DNA of 64,000 nt from Endozoicomonas sp. G2_1 (GTDB taxonomy: Bacteria; Pseudomonadota; Gammaproteobacteria; Enterobacterales; Alteromonadaceae): positions 169,878 to 233,877 of the forward strand of contig NZ_JAGHQT010000006.1 in the NCBI RefSeq assembly GCF_017744155.1. Direction: 5' to 3'. A program made the position numbers and the translations under genes. A model generated the notes under the pieces. It ran no database searches, was not told where the DNA came from, and saw only the letters and a list, made by a program, of their open reading frames with translations. The number at the start of each line of letters is the position of its first letter. Position 1 is the stretch's first letter. Shown piece by piece: positions 10,103-19,802 of the stretch.

Positions 10103-11224
10103 ATGACTATTACTTCATTTATCCCGACACAGCGGACACTTATGGGACCGGGCCCTTCAGATGTTAGTGCGCGTGTATTATCGGCGCTGGCAAGGCCGAC
10201 AATTGGCCACCTTGATCCACTATTTATCGACATGATGGATGAAGTAAAAAGTATGCTGCAGTATGCTTTTCAGACTGAAAATGCTCACACTATTGCACTG
10301 TCAGCACCGGGGTCAGCTGGTATGGAAGCCTGCTTCGTCAATTTGGTTGAACCTGGCGATAAAGTGATCGTTTGTATCAACGGTGTTTTTGGTATGCGCA
10401 TGTTAGAAAACATCAAACGCATCGGTGCAACACCAGTCATTATCGAATCGCCGTGGGGACGCGCCGTTGAGGTACAAAAAGTTGAAGACGCCCTTAAATC
10501 GAATCCTGATGCAAAGTTTTTAGCTTTTGTTCACGCCGAGACCTCTACAGGAGCTCGTTCAGATGCGAAAACGCTTGGCGCATTAGCCAAGGAGCACGAC
10601 TGTTTAACAATTGTTGATGCAGTAACTTCACTGGGTGGCAGTGAACTAAGAGTTGATGAATGGCAAATTGATGCTATTTATTCTGGTAGCCAAAAGTGTT
10701 TGTCGTGTGTTCCCGGCATATCACCGGTTAGCTTCAGCGAACGCGCGGCAGAGGTAATAACAAGTCGCGGCGCGCCAATTCAAAGCTGGTTTTTAGATCA
10801 ATCTTTAGTGATGGGCTACTGGTCTGGTCAAGGTAAGCGTGCTTACCATCATACAGCGCCTGTAAACTCGCTATACGCGCTGCATGAATCACTGGTTATG
10901 CTGCAAGAAGAAGGCTTAGAGCAATGCTGGCAACGCCACCAAAATATGCACAATGAGTTAGCTAACGGCTTACAAGCGCTCGGTTTGGATTTCATTGTGC
11001 CAGAGCAAGAGCGACTAGCGCAGTTAAATGCGGTTTATATTCCCGAAGGCATCGACGACGGTAAAATTCGCAGCTTCTTACTAAACGAGTACAACTTAGA
11101 GATTGGCGCTGGTTTAGGTGATTTTGCTGGTAAAGCATGGCGCATTGGCTTAATGGGTCACGCAGCTCGCAAAGAAAATGTCGCGCTGTGTTTAGCGGCA
11201 TTGCAAGATGCTCTCAATCAATAA
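10103..11224 (+). CDS. Class V PLP aminotransferase, alanine-glyoxylate/serine-glyoxylate type
   Basis: A 373-aa pyridoxal-phosphate enzyme. The N-terminal LMGPGPSDVSARVLSAL and HLDPLF are diagnostic of the alanine/serine-glyoxylate aminotransferase group. TIVDAVTSLGG holds the aspartate that contacts the PLP nitrogen, and SGSQKCLSCVPG holds the Schiff-base lysine (about 195). It would transfer an amino group from alanine, serine or a related donor to glyoxylate; (S)-ureidoglycine-glyoxylate transaminase belongs to the same family, but no purine-catabolism neighbours are present. It is a single gene ending at a bidirectional terminator. Confidence 0.85.
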   Translation: MTITSFIPTQRTLMGPGPSDVSARVLSALARPTIGHLDPLFIDMMDEVKSMLQYAFQTENAHTIALSAPGSAGMEACFVNLVEPGDKVIVCINGVFGMRMLENIKRIGATPVIIESPWGRAVEVQKVEDALKSNPDAKFLAFVHAETSTGARSDAKTLGALAKEHDCLTIVDAVTSLGGSELRVDEWQIDAIYSGSQKCLSCVPGISPVSFSERAAEVITSRGAPIQSWFLDQSLVMGYWSGQGKRAYHHTAPVNSLYALHESLVMLQEEGLEQCWQRHQNMHNELANGLQALGLDFIVPEQERLAQLNAVYIPEGIDDGKIRSFLLNEYNLEIGAGLGDFAGKAWRIGLMGHAARKENVALCLAALQDALNQ

Positions 11225-11252
11225 GATAGTAAACTAATTACAACTTAGTCAC

Positions 11253-11288
11253 AAAAAAGCCCGTTTGGCATGCTAAACGGGCTTTTTT
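11253..11288. terminator. Bidirectional terminator
   Basis: A perfect 14-bp inverted repeat (11253-11266 with 11275-11288: AAAAAAGCCCGTTT/AAACGGGCTTTTTT) sits between two convergent genes. A T run follows the GC stem on either strand, so it can end both the aminotransferase and the M1 peptidase transcripts. Confidence 0.9.
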
Positions 11289-11322
11289 ATATTGCTATCA
11301 ACAATGAGTTATAGCTATCGTT

Positions 11323-13179
11323 CTAACGCAAAATACTATCAACAGTACCTTGTGCTAATGGGTGATAACCCGGACGAGCTTTTAGGTATACCTTAGCCGC
11401 CCATGCCTTACCCTGCTCTGTTTCCGCTAACTTTCGATACAAAGGGACAATTAACTTACGGCGTCCAATAGTCACTAAATAGCGTTCCATTGCTGGATAA
11501 ATAGCTTGATAACCAGTGCGCAGTGACAATAAATACCATGCGTGGGCAAGCTCGGCATTCGCAGTATTAGTGAAGCCGTAAGCATTGTCTAAAGCCGACA
11601 TTTGTTGCTCAGTTAAGTCTAGTGGCAAGTTATTAATAAAGTGCAACCACTGGTGTACCGTCCAAATATTGGTATTGAGCTGCTGTGCTGTTTGACTACC
11701 ACCAATAAACGCTTGAATTTGACCATCAACCAGCTCAAAGGCATTTGATTTAGGTCGAGGCACAAAACTCGGTAAGCCTTGCTCAAACAACCATTCGTTT
11801 AGCTGTTGCTCACTGACAATATTCGGGTATTTGTTGATTAAATTGGCCTTAACATAATCAACAAAGCTCTCGGTACCAAGACTTTCAAAAGCATGGCTAT
11901 CGAAATATTGACGAATGAACTTATCGAACTTATCACGACCAAATTGTTGCTCTAGATAGATTAAAAACAACTGACCTTTAGTGTATGGCACACTTGAAAA
12001 TGCATCGTCTGGATCGCGACCCGCCAAGTCTAAGTAGAGCTCGGTATCTTCAGGTGCCATTTCGGCAATGGCAAAACTCAAGCCCTGCGCGTCTAGTGCT
12101 TGCTCCATCAATGCGCGATCGCGGCCAAATACTTCTTCCATAATGCGGTTTTCAACATAACTGGTGAAACCTTCATTTAACCAAAGGTCGCGCCACGATT
12201 CATTAGTGACCAAATTACCCGACCAAGAATGAGCAAGCTCGTGGGCAACTAAATTCACTAAACTCTTGTCGCCAGCAATGACTGTCGGGGTAATAAATGA
12301 CAAACGCGGGTTTTCCATGCCACCGAACGGAAAGCTAGGTGGCAAAATTAACAAGTCGTAACGTCCCCAGCGATATTCGCCAAACAACTTTTCTGTTGCG
12401 TCGATCATCGCTTGTGTATCGTCAAACTCTGCAACGGCTGACGCCAACACGCTTGGCTCAGCGTAGATACCTGTGATATCACTCATCGCGGCAAACTCTA
12501 GATCGCCAACACCAATTGCAATCAAGTAAGGTGGAATCTTTTGTGGCATGGTGAAGTAGTAATCGCCATCACGCTCTGTCTCAGGTTCGTTATTGGCGCT
12601 CATTACCGCTAAAACATCGGTTGGCGTGGTAATTCTGGCATCGTAGGTAATGCGAACCGCTGGCGTGTCTTGAATGGGTATCCATGATCGGGCGTGAATA
12701 GCTTGGTTTTGGCTAAACATAAACGGTTTTTGTTTACCTGCGGTTTGCTCTGGTGTTAGCCACTGTAAACCTGATGCTTTAGCCGTTGAGTGATAATAAA
12801 TTCTCAACGCTTTGGCTTGAAATTTTGGATCAACCACAAGCTTGGCACCAAGTACTGGGTCACGCTTAGCCAGTTTGTGTGATACCGCGTACCAATGATT
12901 GTTGTTTGCTTTGGCCAATACTTTATCAATCACTAAATCGCGAGTATCCAAAATAATCGCAGTTTGTCCCTCAATATCTTCAACCAGCCAATCAAAATCG
13001 AGCTCGGCAAAGCCAGATAGTGATTTTTGTTGAAAATCGACGGCTAAATCCAAGTACAAATGTGACATTTGCACCTGATCGTAGTTTGCATAAGTGTAAT
13101 CGTCTTTACGTTGCGCGCTCGCTGTAAAACTGAGCGCGAGACATACCAAGACCAGTAATCGAGAAATCAATATTTTCAT
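11323..13179 (-). CDS. M1 family zinc aminopeptidase, exported
   Basis: A 618-aa exported metallopeptidase. The signal peptide is [20 protein letters not shown], cut near SAQ. The exopeptidase motif is GGMENP (about 288), and the zinc site is HELAHSW with the third ligand in NEGFTSYVE. Residues from about 480 to the end resemble the leukotriene-A4-hydrolase C-terminal helical domain. It would remove N-terminal residues from peptides in the periplasm. Length and layout match bacterial LTA4H-like aminopeptidases. All catalytic residues are present. Confidence 0.92.
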   Translation of the reverse strand: MKILISRLLVLVCLALSFTASAQRKDDYTYANYDQVQMSHLYLDLAVDFQQKSLSGFAELDFDWLVEDIEGQTAIILDTRDLVIDKVLAKANNNHWYAVSHKLAKRDPVLGAKLVVDPKFQAKALRIYYHSTAKASGLQWLTPEQTAGKQKPFMFSQNQAIHARSWIPIQDTPAVRITYDARITTPTDVLAVMSANNEPETERDGDYYFTMPQKIPPYLIAIGVGDLEFAAMSDITGIYAEPSVLASAVAEFDDTQAMIDATEKLFGEYRWGRYDLLILPPSFPFGGMENPRLSFITPTVIAGDKSLVNLVAHELAHSWSGNLVTNESWRDLWLNEGFTSYVENRIMEEVFGRDRALMEQALDAQGLSFAIAEMAPEDTELYLDLAGRDPDDAFSSVPYTKGQLFLIYLEQQFGRDKFDKFIRQYFDSHAFESLGTESFVDYVKANLINKYPNIVSEQQLNEWLFEQGLPSFVPRPKSNAFELVDGQIQAFIGGSQTAQQLNTNIWTVHQWLHFINNLPLDLTEQQMSALDNAYGFTNTANAELAHAWYLLSLRTGYQAIYPAMERYLVTIGRRKLIVPLYRKLAETEQGKAWAAKVYLKARPGYHPLAQGTVDSILR

Positions 13180-13354
13180 TATTATTAACTCTTGTTATTG
13201 GGGAAAACGAATGTGCTTTGTTGTTTGATTTGAGTTTTAGTAAGTTAAGTTTGAACATTCAAGCTTAGCCTTCAAAATCAAACATTAACCGCTTATCCAA
13301 TAACATCGCCATCAATTGCTGGCGATGACTTTAAAGAATAAGAACTTGTAAACA

Positions 13355-13391
13355 CAAAAAAGGCCTGTAGCTTAATGTAAGCAACAGGCCT
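13355..13391 (-). terminator. Terminator after motY
   Basis: An outer stem of 8 bp (13361-13368 with 13384-13391, AGGCCTGT/ACAGGCCT) continues after one mismatch into a 5-bp inner stem (GCTTA/TAAGC). A run of A at 13356-13360 gives a T tract on the minus strand. Confidence 0.85.
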
Positions 13392-13429
13392 ATTCAACTG
13401 AACATAGTGATAGAGTTTAGACAACCGTG

Positions 13430-14299
13430 TTAGGGTTTATCCATGCGAATCACTACCCTACGGTTTTTGCCGCGTCCTAACGTGGTTTGGTTTGACGCGA
13501 TATGGCGACGTTCACCATAGCCTTCGGCTTGAATTCGGCTAACATCGACACCGTTTTGAACAAAGTAGTCTTTAATTTTTTCGGCGCGACGCTCTGATAA
13601 CTTCAAGTTAGGCCAACGACCACCGTAGCTATCGGTGTAGGCGTCAACCAAGACTAACTCTAAATTGGGATCTAATGACAGATACTCAGTGATCATTGCC
13701 ATGCGCTTTTGTGACGCTTTAGTCAACTTATCACTGTTAGACTGGTAATTGAGCACTGTATAGGAAATGTCATCAAAACTATAATTAAGTAAATTACCGA
13801 CACAGGTAACAAAATCGCGATAAGCGCGCTTAAATTTAGCTGGCGATAAGCCAACCGATACTTTATTGCTGCCGTCGTACCAATCGTTGTAATAAAACTT
13901 TGGATTCATACCCTGCTCAAGTTCATTGAGCATGGTCCATGCAACTTTCTTCGGCAAACTTGGAGCAAACTGCTTATACAGTTTCATATCGGCAAGCACT
14001 CTGTCGCTGTGGCCTGGACGCCAGCTGGGAGAAACCGATCTTACTTCAGCCAACGAGTAATTGTCTGGCAGGCGCAACATATCGAGTTCAAACGACATAT
14101 TGAGTTGCCTGTTGGCGCTGCTGGAAAAACGCGCTTCACCGTAATTGGGAATGGTATGAGATAAAGTGCACTGCAAGCGGGAGTTGTTGGCAAGCTGCCA
14201 CTGCGAATCAGTTAGATCTGCTTGATATTGACGAACGTTGGCCTGACTAGTACCAGCCATTAAAATCAAAGCAACAGTAGGAATTAATTTTTTAAGCAT
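13430..14299 (-). CDS. motY: Sodium-type flagellar motor protein MotY
   Basis: MotY forms the T ring around the basal body and helps anchor PomA/PomB stators. The product (289 aa) has a signal peptide, MLKKLIPTVALILMAGTSQA, and an N-terminal MotY domain (WQLANNSRLQCTLSHTIPNYGEA is the start of it, written here in part: QCTLSHTIPNYGEARFSS). The C-terminal OmpA-like peptidoglycan-binding domain contains LVLVDAYTDSYGG, LSERRAEKIKDYF and GYGERRHIASN. I use ATG at 14299, which has AAGG 6 nt upstream; a TTG two codons earlier overlaps that site. It is divergent from rnt, a pairing also known in Vibrio. No other flagellar genes lie in the window. Confidence 0.88.
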   Translation of the reverse strand: MLKKLIPTVALILMAGTSQANVRQYQADLTDSQWQLANNSRLQCTLSHTIPNYGEARFSSSANRQLNMSFELDMLRLPDNYSLAEVRSVSPSWRPGHSDRVLADMKLYKQFAPSLPKKVAWTMLNELEQGMNPKFYYNDWYDGSNKVSVGLSPAKFKRAYRDFVTCVGNLLNYSFDDISYTVLNYQSNSDKLTKASQKRMAMITEYLSLDPNLELVLVDAYTDSYGGRWPNLKLSERRAEKIKDYFVQNGVDVSRIQAEGYGERRHIASNQTTLGRGKNRRVVIRMDKP

Positions 14300-14673
14300 A
14301 AACAACCTTAATTACAACCCTGATTCTACTTGAGCGCGACATATTTTTCTCGACCAGACCACAATGCTATTTGGCTAAGCAATTTGCTCAAGTAACAATT
14401 CTAATATTGTTACTATCGGCCTGTCAGTAAATTTCTTTACTCTTTTATTGCAATAATTTTCGATTTAATTCACTGATTAACTACGTAATTTATCAAGCAA
14501 ACCAATTGCTACTGCAAATATTCAACCATATTGACTAATATGCTCAATTATCCGACAAAAAAAAACACAAAATCGCTTTTACATTAACAGCTTCTCGCAT
14601 CTTTTGCTGGCTTGCGTATAATAATGCCACGTCACTAACGAAGTAACACTTGCGCACAAAATAATAGGACAAT
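14300..14673. other. Divergent intergenic region motY-rnt
   Basis: An AT-rich 374-bp gap between divergent genes, with no ORF of note. On the plus strand TATAAT at 14617-14622 is a good -10 element for rnt; no clear -35 is visible. The motY promoter must lie in the left part, but I cannot place it. I see nothing resembling a sigma-28 or sigma-54 flagellar promoter with confidence. Confidence 0.4.
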
Positions 14674-15378
14674 ATGACAACTAGTACGGCAAACTCGGCA
14701 AAAACTTGCAGCCCATCTGACGAAAAATCACTTTTTGCCCAACGCTTTCGCGGTTACTTTCCGGTTGTCGTAGATGTTGAAACCGCAGGTTTTAACGCAC
14801 AAACAGATGCCTTATTGGAAATTGCCGCCAGTACCTTAAGTTTAGATGAGGAAACTGGGCAGTTTTCACTCGATGAAACAATCCACTTTAACGTAGCGCC
14901 ATTTGACGGCGCTAACTTAGAGCAATCAGCACTGGATTTTATCGGGATTAGAGACCCATTCAGTCCCCTGCGCGGAGCAGTTGGTGAAGATCACGCATTG
15001 AAAGAAATCTTCAAATTAATCCGCAAAAAAATGAAAGCCGCTGGCTGTCAACGGGCGGTGATGGTAGCTCACAATGCCGCTTTCGACTTAGGTTTTGTCA
15101 ACGCAGCCACCGAGCGCTGTAATATAAAACGCAGCCCTTTTCACCCGTTTGTCAGCTTTGATACCACCACACTATCTGGTTTAGCTCTTGGCCAAACGGT
15201 ACTTGCCAAAGCTTGCCAAGCAGCTAATATCGAGTTTAGTAACAGTGAAGCCCACTCGGCGTTATACGATACTGAAAAAACAGCCGAACTATTCTGTTAC
15301 ATCGTCAACAAATGGCAAGCGCTTGGCGGCTGGCCATTGCCAGTAGTTGAAAACCATGGTGACATTCAACCAGAGTGA
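14674..15378 (+). CDS. rnt: Ribonuclease T
   Basis: RNase T is a 3'-to-5' exonuclease of the DEDDh family that trims tRNA CCA ends and matures the 3' ends of 5S and 23S rRNA. In the 234-aa product the Exo motifs are [11 protein letters not shown] (ExoI, DxE), [13 protein letters not shown] (ExoII) and [15 protein letters not shown] (ExoIII, H and D). The N-terminal [14 protein letters not shown] is characteristic of RNase T. The start is ATG with AGGA 6 nt upstream. The histidine kinase gene follows after 45 bp on the same strand. Confidence 0.96.
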   Translation: MTTSTANSAKTCSPSDEKSLFAQRFRGYFPVVVDVETAGFNAQTDALLEIAASTLSLDEETGQFSLDETIHFNVAPFDGANLEQSALDFIGIRDPFSPLRGAVGEDHALKEIFKLIRKKMKAAGCQRAVMVAHNAAFDLGFVNAATERCNIKRSPFHPFVSFDTTTLSGLALGQTVLAKACQAANIEFSNSEAHSALYDTEKTAELFCYIVNKWQALGGWPLPVVENHGDIQPE

Positions 15379-15423
15379 ATAGGTTACTGTGATAAAAACA
15401 TGTCGATAAAGGATTAACAACAA

Positions 15424-16707
15424 ATGAGCGCGCTCAACTACATCAAGCCCAATACCAATGGCGCAAAAGCACTGCCCCCCAATCAGCAAAACAACACTCA
15501 ACTGGTTATTCTGCTGCGCTTTATCAGCATTGCGATTCAAGTATTAGTTATCAGTCTCGCAGTGACTGTTTGGCAGTATCAAGTTGAACTAACACCACTG
15601 GCGGTGGTTATCTTTGCCGAGTTGATTTTTAATATATCCAGCTACTACTTGCTAAAACACTTTAACCAACGAACTACCATCGGCGATTGGAGCCTATTTG
15701 GGCAAATAATGGCGGATGTTATTTTCTTATCGCTATTGCTCTACTTTAGCGGAGGTGCCAGTAATGCCTTTGTCTCACTGTTACTGATGCCAATTGCCAT
15801 TGCTGCTGTCACTTTGCCAAAATTACTGATTACCCTAGTCACGTTAACCGCCGTAATCGCATACAGTTTGCTACTGGCAATGTTACCTGACCATGCCAGC
15901 CATCACGTTGATATGTCTCAACACTTTACTGGGATGTGGATTAACTTCTTGTTTTCTGCACTCGTGGTCTCGGTAGTCGTCGCCAGAATGGCATTTTCCC
16001 TCAACAAAAAAGAACGAATCCTGGCACAAATTAGAGAAGAACAACTCAGACAAGAAAAGCTCTTAACCCTCGGGGTTGCCTCAGTGCAAGTGACTCATCA
16101 AATTGCGACACCAATAGCGAGCGTGCAGCTCTTGATTGACGAGCTCAGCGAGCAACAGCCCAACGATCCGATAGTCGATGAATTACAACAACAATTGAAA
16201 CGCTGTCAACAAAGTCTTGGTCAGTTTAGACAGTTGGCTACTGAAGTCAGACAACAAAAAATATCACCGCTTAGCTGCTCTAACTTAGTCAAGCAAATAA
16301 CTGAGCACACAACCCTTAATTTTCCTGAGTTAACGCTTGAGTGGCTTAACCACAGTAAACTGCCAGAACAAGCGGCGATTGCGTCAGATTCATCATTAAT
16401 TCCGGCAATTTTAAACTTGATTCAAAATGCTCAGCGGGCCAATCCAAAATCGATGACTTCGATAGAAATCAGCAGTGAGATAAAAAATCGCCATTGGCAT
16501 GTTGCTATTCGCGACTTTGGTGTCGGCTTTAATTTAGCGTCGTTGGCTGAGCTGGGTGAACAGCCAATCGTGAGCGAACAAGGACTTGGTATGGCGGTAA
16601 TGCTCAGCCATGTTAGCCTTGAACGGCTCGGCATTAAGTTATCCTTAAGTAATCACAGCGAAGGCGGTGCTATCGCTGAGCTCATTATTCCGCTGATAGA
16701 TAACTAA
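15424..16707 (+). CDS. RegB/PrrB-like sensor histidine kinase
   Basis: A 427-aa inner-membrane kinase with about six N-terminal membrane segments (25-195). The loop motif FSGGASNAFVSL corresponds to the GGxxNPF quinone-binding motif of RegB, but with Ala in place of Pro. The phospho-acceptor is the histidine of VTHQIATPIASVQLL. A cysteine 36 residues further on (LKRCQQSLGQ) is placed much like the redox cysteine of RegB. The catalytic domain has an N box (ILNLIQNAQRA) and G boxes (IRDFGVGF, EQGLGMAVMLSH). It should sense respiratory/redox state and phosphorylate the regulator encoded 17 bp downstream. Family membership is firm; the signal is inferred. Confidence 0.82.
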   Translation: MSALNYIKPNTNGAKALPPNQQNNTQLVILLRFISIAIQVLVISLAVTVWQYQVELTPLAVVIFAELIFNISSYYLLKHFNQRTTIGDWSLFGQIMADVIFLSLLLYFSGGASNAFVSLLLMPIAIAAVTLPKLLITLVTLTAVIAYSLLLAMLPDHASHHVDMSQHFTGMWINFLFSALVVSVVVARMAFSLNKKERILAQIREEQLRQEKLLTLGVASVQVTHQIATPIASVQLLIDELSEQQPNDPIVDELQQQLKRCQQSLGQFRQLATEVRQQKISPLSCSNLVKQITEHTTLNFPELTLEWLNHSKLPEQAAIASDSSLIPAILNLIQNAQRANPKSMTSIEISSEIKNRHWHVAIRDFGVGFNLASLAELGEQPIVSEQGLGMAVMLSHVSLERLGIKLSLSNHSEGGAIAELIIPLIDN

Positions 16708-16724
16708 GTTACAGGTAGCAAAAG

Positions 16725-17267
16725 ATGAATGCGAATGGTGCTAACAAACTATTGGTCATTGAAGACGATCAGAGCTTTGCCAATATCACGATGCGCAGAC
16801 TCACTAAGCACGGTTTTAACTGCCAGCACGCTGCTGATGCCGACCAGGCTCTTTTGGCTTGCCGAGGCATGTTACCTGATTACATATTGCTCGACATGAA
16901 ACTCGAGCGAAGTAGTGGTTTAACATTATTACCGCTGTTACGGGCAATCGTGCCCAGTGCCCGTATTGTATTACTGACCGGCTATGCCAGCATTGCCACC
17001 GCGGTTGCTGCAATTAAGCAAGGCGCCGATGACTACCTCGCCAAACCTGTTGACAGCCAAACCTTAATCAACACGTTACTTGGTGATTCATCAACTCAAG
17101 CTTCAACCGATATCGTTAATGACAATGTATTATCGCCAATGCGAGTAGAATGGGAGCATCTTCAACAAGTGCTCAAAGCAAACAAAGGCAATATTTCTGA
17201 AACGGCACGGCAGCTCAATATGCATCGCAGAACCCTGCAGCGAAAACTGCAAAAGAAACCTTTGTGA
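16725..17267 (+). CDS. RegA/PrrA/ActR-like response regulator
   Basis: A 180-aa two-domain regulator. The receiver domain (about 8-120) has the acidic pair (VIEDDQ), the phosphorylated aspartate in ILLDMKLE, the switch threonine in VLLTGYAS and the conserved lysine in DDYLAKPVD. The short C-terminal Fis-type helix-turn-helix (GNISETARQLNMHRRTLQRK) is the hallmark of the RegA family, which binds DNA without an AAA domain. The gene follows its kinase by 17 bp. Targets in this organism are unknown; in other proteobacteria the pair tunes respiration and redox metabolism. Confidence 0.88.
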   Translation: MNANGANKLLVIEDDQSFANITMRRLTKHGFNCQHAADADQALLACRGMLPDYILLDMKLERSSGLTLLPLLRAIVPSARIVLLTGYASIATAVAAIKQGADDYLAKPVDSQTLINTLLGDSSTQASTDIVNDNVLSPMRVEWEHLQQVLKANKGNISETARQLNMHRRTLQRKLQKKPL

Positions 17268-17297
17268 CTATTGTTGCAGATTAACCAGCAGACCAAT

Positions 17298-17336
17298 AAA
17301 AAATCCCGCTAGGCACATGAGTCTTGCCTAACGGGA
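17298..17336 (-). terminator. Terminator between convergent regA-like and receptor genes
   Basis: A 12-position stem with one mismatch (17304-17315 with 17325-17336, TCCCGCTAGGCA/TGCCTAACGGGA) is preceded on the plus strand by six A residues. That gives a T run on the minus strand, so it mainly ends the receptor gene. Confidence 0.75.
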
Positions 17337-17377
17337 CTTGGGAAAACGCCTTTTCTAAAGCTTCAAGCTAATTCGAG

Positions 17378-19606
17378 CTAAAATGAATAACTCGCTTCAA
17401 ACCAAGCACTAATGCCCTCGCCGGGGATTCTGGTGCCCTGTGCTATCTCACCACCATTAACTCGATTGTAACCGCTTAAGTGGCTGCGATAGTCTTTATC
17501 TAACAGGTTATCAACACCCGCTTTTAGGGTGATTTGCGGGCTTAAATAGTAGTGCAAATCTAGATTGACTAAGCCATAGCCAGCACTGGTTTGTTCTAAG
17601 TTGGTTGTCGAGACTTTGTTTTGTTTGGCAAAAGCGGCTAACTTGAGCATCGCGGTATAGTCTGAGCCTTGATAAGCTATATTTACTTGGGTGTTTAGTG
17701 GTGCGATTCGGTAAAGCTGATCATCAATATCTCTGCGCTCTCCTCGCACATAACTGGCGACCCCTGACAGCTGCCAATGCTGGTCAATGCGATATTGCCA
17801 ATTAACATCTAAGCCGTATAATTTGGCATCAACATTGTTAAACTGCAACGGATTTTCATCCCCTGCCATCACCTGCGCCACCATACGGGCAGCCATCTCA
17901 TCCATTGCCAGCGGCGTGCCTTGAATATAATCATCTATTTGTTGGTAAAAAAACTGTGGACTCAGTGTTAACTGCTCGTTATCGAGATTGATACCAAAGT
18001 TAAACTGATACGCTCTTTCACTGTTCAAGTGTATATTGCCAATGTAAGTGCGGCCATCCGCAAGGCCAGCGGTTGCCTCCATCGGTAACCACAAATAACG
18101 CTCTTGGTATGATGGTGCGCGAGTTTTCATGCCAATACCGGCGGTTATCGACACTTGATTATTCAGTCTTGTTTCACTATTGATGGCAACATCGACATCG
18201 GTCTCGGTGACGTTGCGATCGGCATTGTTAAAACGATTTTGTAACATCGCGGGCATTGGCAACATCGCCATTGATGTTGCTACGTCACCGGCATCAGATT
18301 GTGCCTGTTTCACTCTAATACCAAAATTTAACGCACTGTCGGCAATTGTTGTTGCTAGTTCAGCAAACACTCCATACCTATGATCTTCGACCGCGTTGAA
18401 ATTATTGACAAAGAACAGCTGATTATTAGGGTTGGTAATGACTGAATCGTGCTCAGCAAAGTAGCCGTCAATACCCAAGGTTAAGCTGCCAAAGTCAAAC
18501 GTTTGCTCTGCACTAACTTTTATATCGATCGTTTCTGCTTCTGCATGGTTACGGCGATGACGCATTGGGTTATTGTTGGTTCTCAGGGCGAAATTAGTCA
18601 TTTTGTGATCTGCATCTAAATAGCCCAATTGCCAGTTCAATTGCCAGTCTGCCAGTTTAAAATGACCATCTAAACCCACTCTGTGGCTAAAGATATATTC
18701 AATATCCATTGGTAACGCTGGTGTACCAGAATCTTGTGTATCTAGATAGTGATAGCTCAGGCCAATGTCCGAATCACCATTATCGACTCTAACATCGCCA
18801 CCAAACTGGCGTTTTTGGAACTGTGTTGGACGAATACGGCGACCATCACCGGTTTCCATATCATTGGCCTCTTGAACATTGGCAAATAATAGTGCGCCGA
18901 TATCGCCACGACTGATATTGACAACACCAGCACCTGTTTTGGCATCGTTATTAGAGCGCCACCCTAGCTGAGCATCACCGTTTAACTGTGTTTTGGCTTG
19001 CTGATAAGCTTGTGCTTTACGCATATTGACATTAATTGCTCCACCCAAAGTATCAATGGCGGCTGATACTGGCGCAATACCTCGGTAAACTTCTAGGCTA
19101 TCAACGATCAACGGCGTTGAATAACTAAGCGGTGTATCCATGGCATTGGGGCCGGCGCCAATGATGCTATGCCCATCAATAGTGGTGGCGACCCGATCGC
19201 CAAATAAGCCGCGATATTGAGCAATACCGGTTACTGGGCCATTTCGATTGACATTAGCTCCCGGTACTGAATGTAACCAATTTGCCAAATCTGGTGCACT
19301 GGTGCTGCCTTGTGCGAGGGCAATTTGTGCTTGCTTCGCAGATTGACTAAAACGTTGATGACTAATAGTAATGACTTCAATCGCGGGTGCTTTATCTGAG
19401 ATTATGTCTGCGCTGCTGTCTGCAATGTTATCGGCGTAAGCACCAAAGGGGGTTAAGCCTGTCATCGCCATGAACAATAATGTGCTCTTGGCAGATTTAG
19501 GTGATTTAGTTAAATTAAGTGACGCAATAGCGTTTTGTACTGCATTGACTAGTGTAGATTGTAAAAAAAGTACTTTCTGCGGACGAACACGGGAACAAGG
19601 TAACAT
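17378..19606 (-). CDS. TonB-dependent outer-membrane receptor, OprC/copper-receptor-like
   Basis: A 22-stranded-barrel type receptor for a TonB-energised substrate. A plug domain (about 90-215) contains IEVITISHQRFSQSA, the plug motif DLANWLHSVPGANVNRNGP and LEVYRGIAPVSAAIDTLGG. The barrel ends in aromatic WFEASYSF. The plug resembles the OprC/NosA copper receptors, but the substrate is uncertain. I use ATG at 19606 (AGG 7 nt upstream), which gives 742 aa; a GTG at 19660 would add 18 residues. The export signal is unusual: the hydrophobic stretch STLLFMAMTGLTPFGAYA comes only after about 40 residues. Confidence 0.82.
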   Translation of the reverse strand: MLPCSRVRPQKVLFLQSTLVNAVQNAIASLNLTKSPKSAKSTLLFMAMTGLTPFGAYADNIADSSADIISDKAPAIEVITISHQRFSQSAKQAQIALAQGSTSAPDLANWLHSVPGANVNRNGPVTGIAQYRGLFGDRVATTIDGHSIIGAGPNAMDTPLSYSTPLIVDSLEVYRGIAPVSAAIDTLGGAINVNMRKAQAYQQAKTQLNGDAQLGWRSNNDAKTGAGVVNISRGDIGALLFANVQEANDMETGDGRRIRPTQFQKRQFGGDVRVDNGDSDIGLSYHYLDTQDSGTPALPMDIEYIFSHRVGLDGHFKLADWQLNWQLGYLDADHKMTNFALRTNNNPMRHRRNHAEAETIDIKVSAEQTFDFGSLTLGIDGYFAEHDSVITNPNNQLFFVNNFNAVEDHRYGVFAELATTIADSALNFGIRVKQAQSDAGDVATSMAMLPMPAMLQNRFNNADRNVTETDVDVAINSETRLNNQVSITAGIGMKTRAPSYQERYLWLPMEATAGLADGRTYIGNIHLNSERAYQFNFGINLDNEQLTLSPQFFYQQIDDYIQGTPLAMDEMAARMVAQVMAGDENPLQFNNVDAKLYGLDVNWQYRIDQHWQLSGVASYVRGERRDIDDQLYRIAPLNTQVNIAYQGSDYTAMLKLAAFAKQNKVSTTNLEQTSAGYGLVNLDLHYYLSPQITLKAGVDNLLDKDYRSHLSGYNRVNGGEIAQGTRIPGEGISAWFEASYSF

Positions 19607-19692
19607 AAATAGCCTATTACAAACTGCTTTAATACAAAAACTGAATAGGTCTATTGTCACTAGCTAAGTGCTTATTGACAAAGATAAAAACG

Positions 19693-19719
19693 AAAACTGC
19701 GACAATATGTCGCAGTTTT
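19693..19719 (-). terminator. Terminator after the CBS-domain gene
   Basis: A perfect 12-bp stem (19693-19704 with 19708-19719) has a 3-nt loop. A T-rich tract (GTTTTTATC) follows on the minus strand. It lies between the CBS gene and the receptor gene start, so it separates the two transcripts. Confidence 0.7.
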
Positions 19720-19802
19720 TAAAACACCTTTTCGCTCTATTCTCGTCTTAATCTCAGTCTTTATTTTTTACTTTGATCAAGCGCAAAAAATATTGCTAAA
19801 AA

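Noticed and set aside
9925..10167. An 80-codon plus-strand frame ahead of the aminotransferase
   Set aside because: It overlaps the aminotransferase start in another frame, and its protein has no family-like features.
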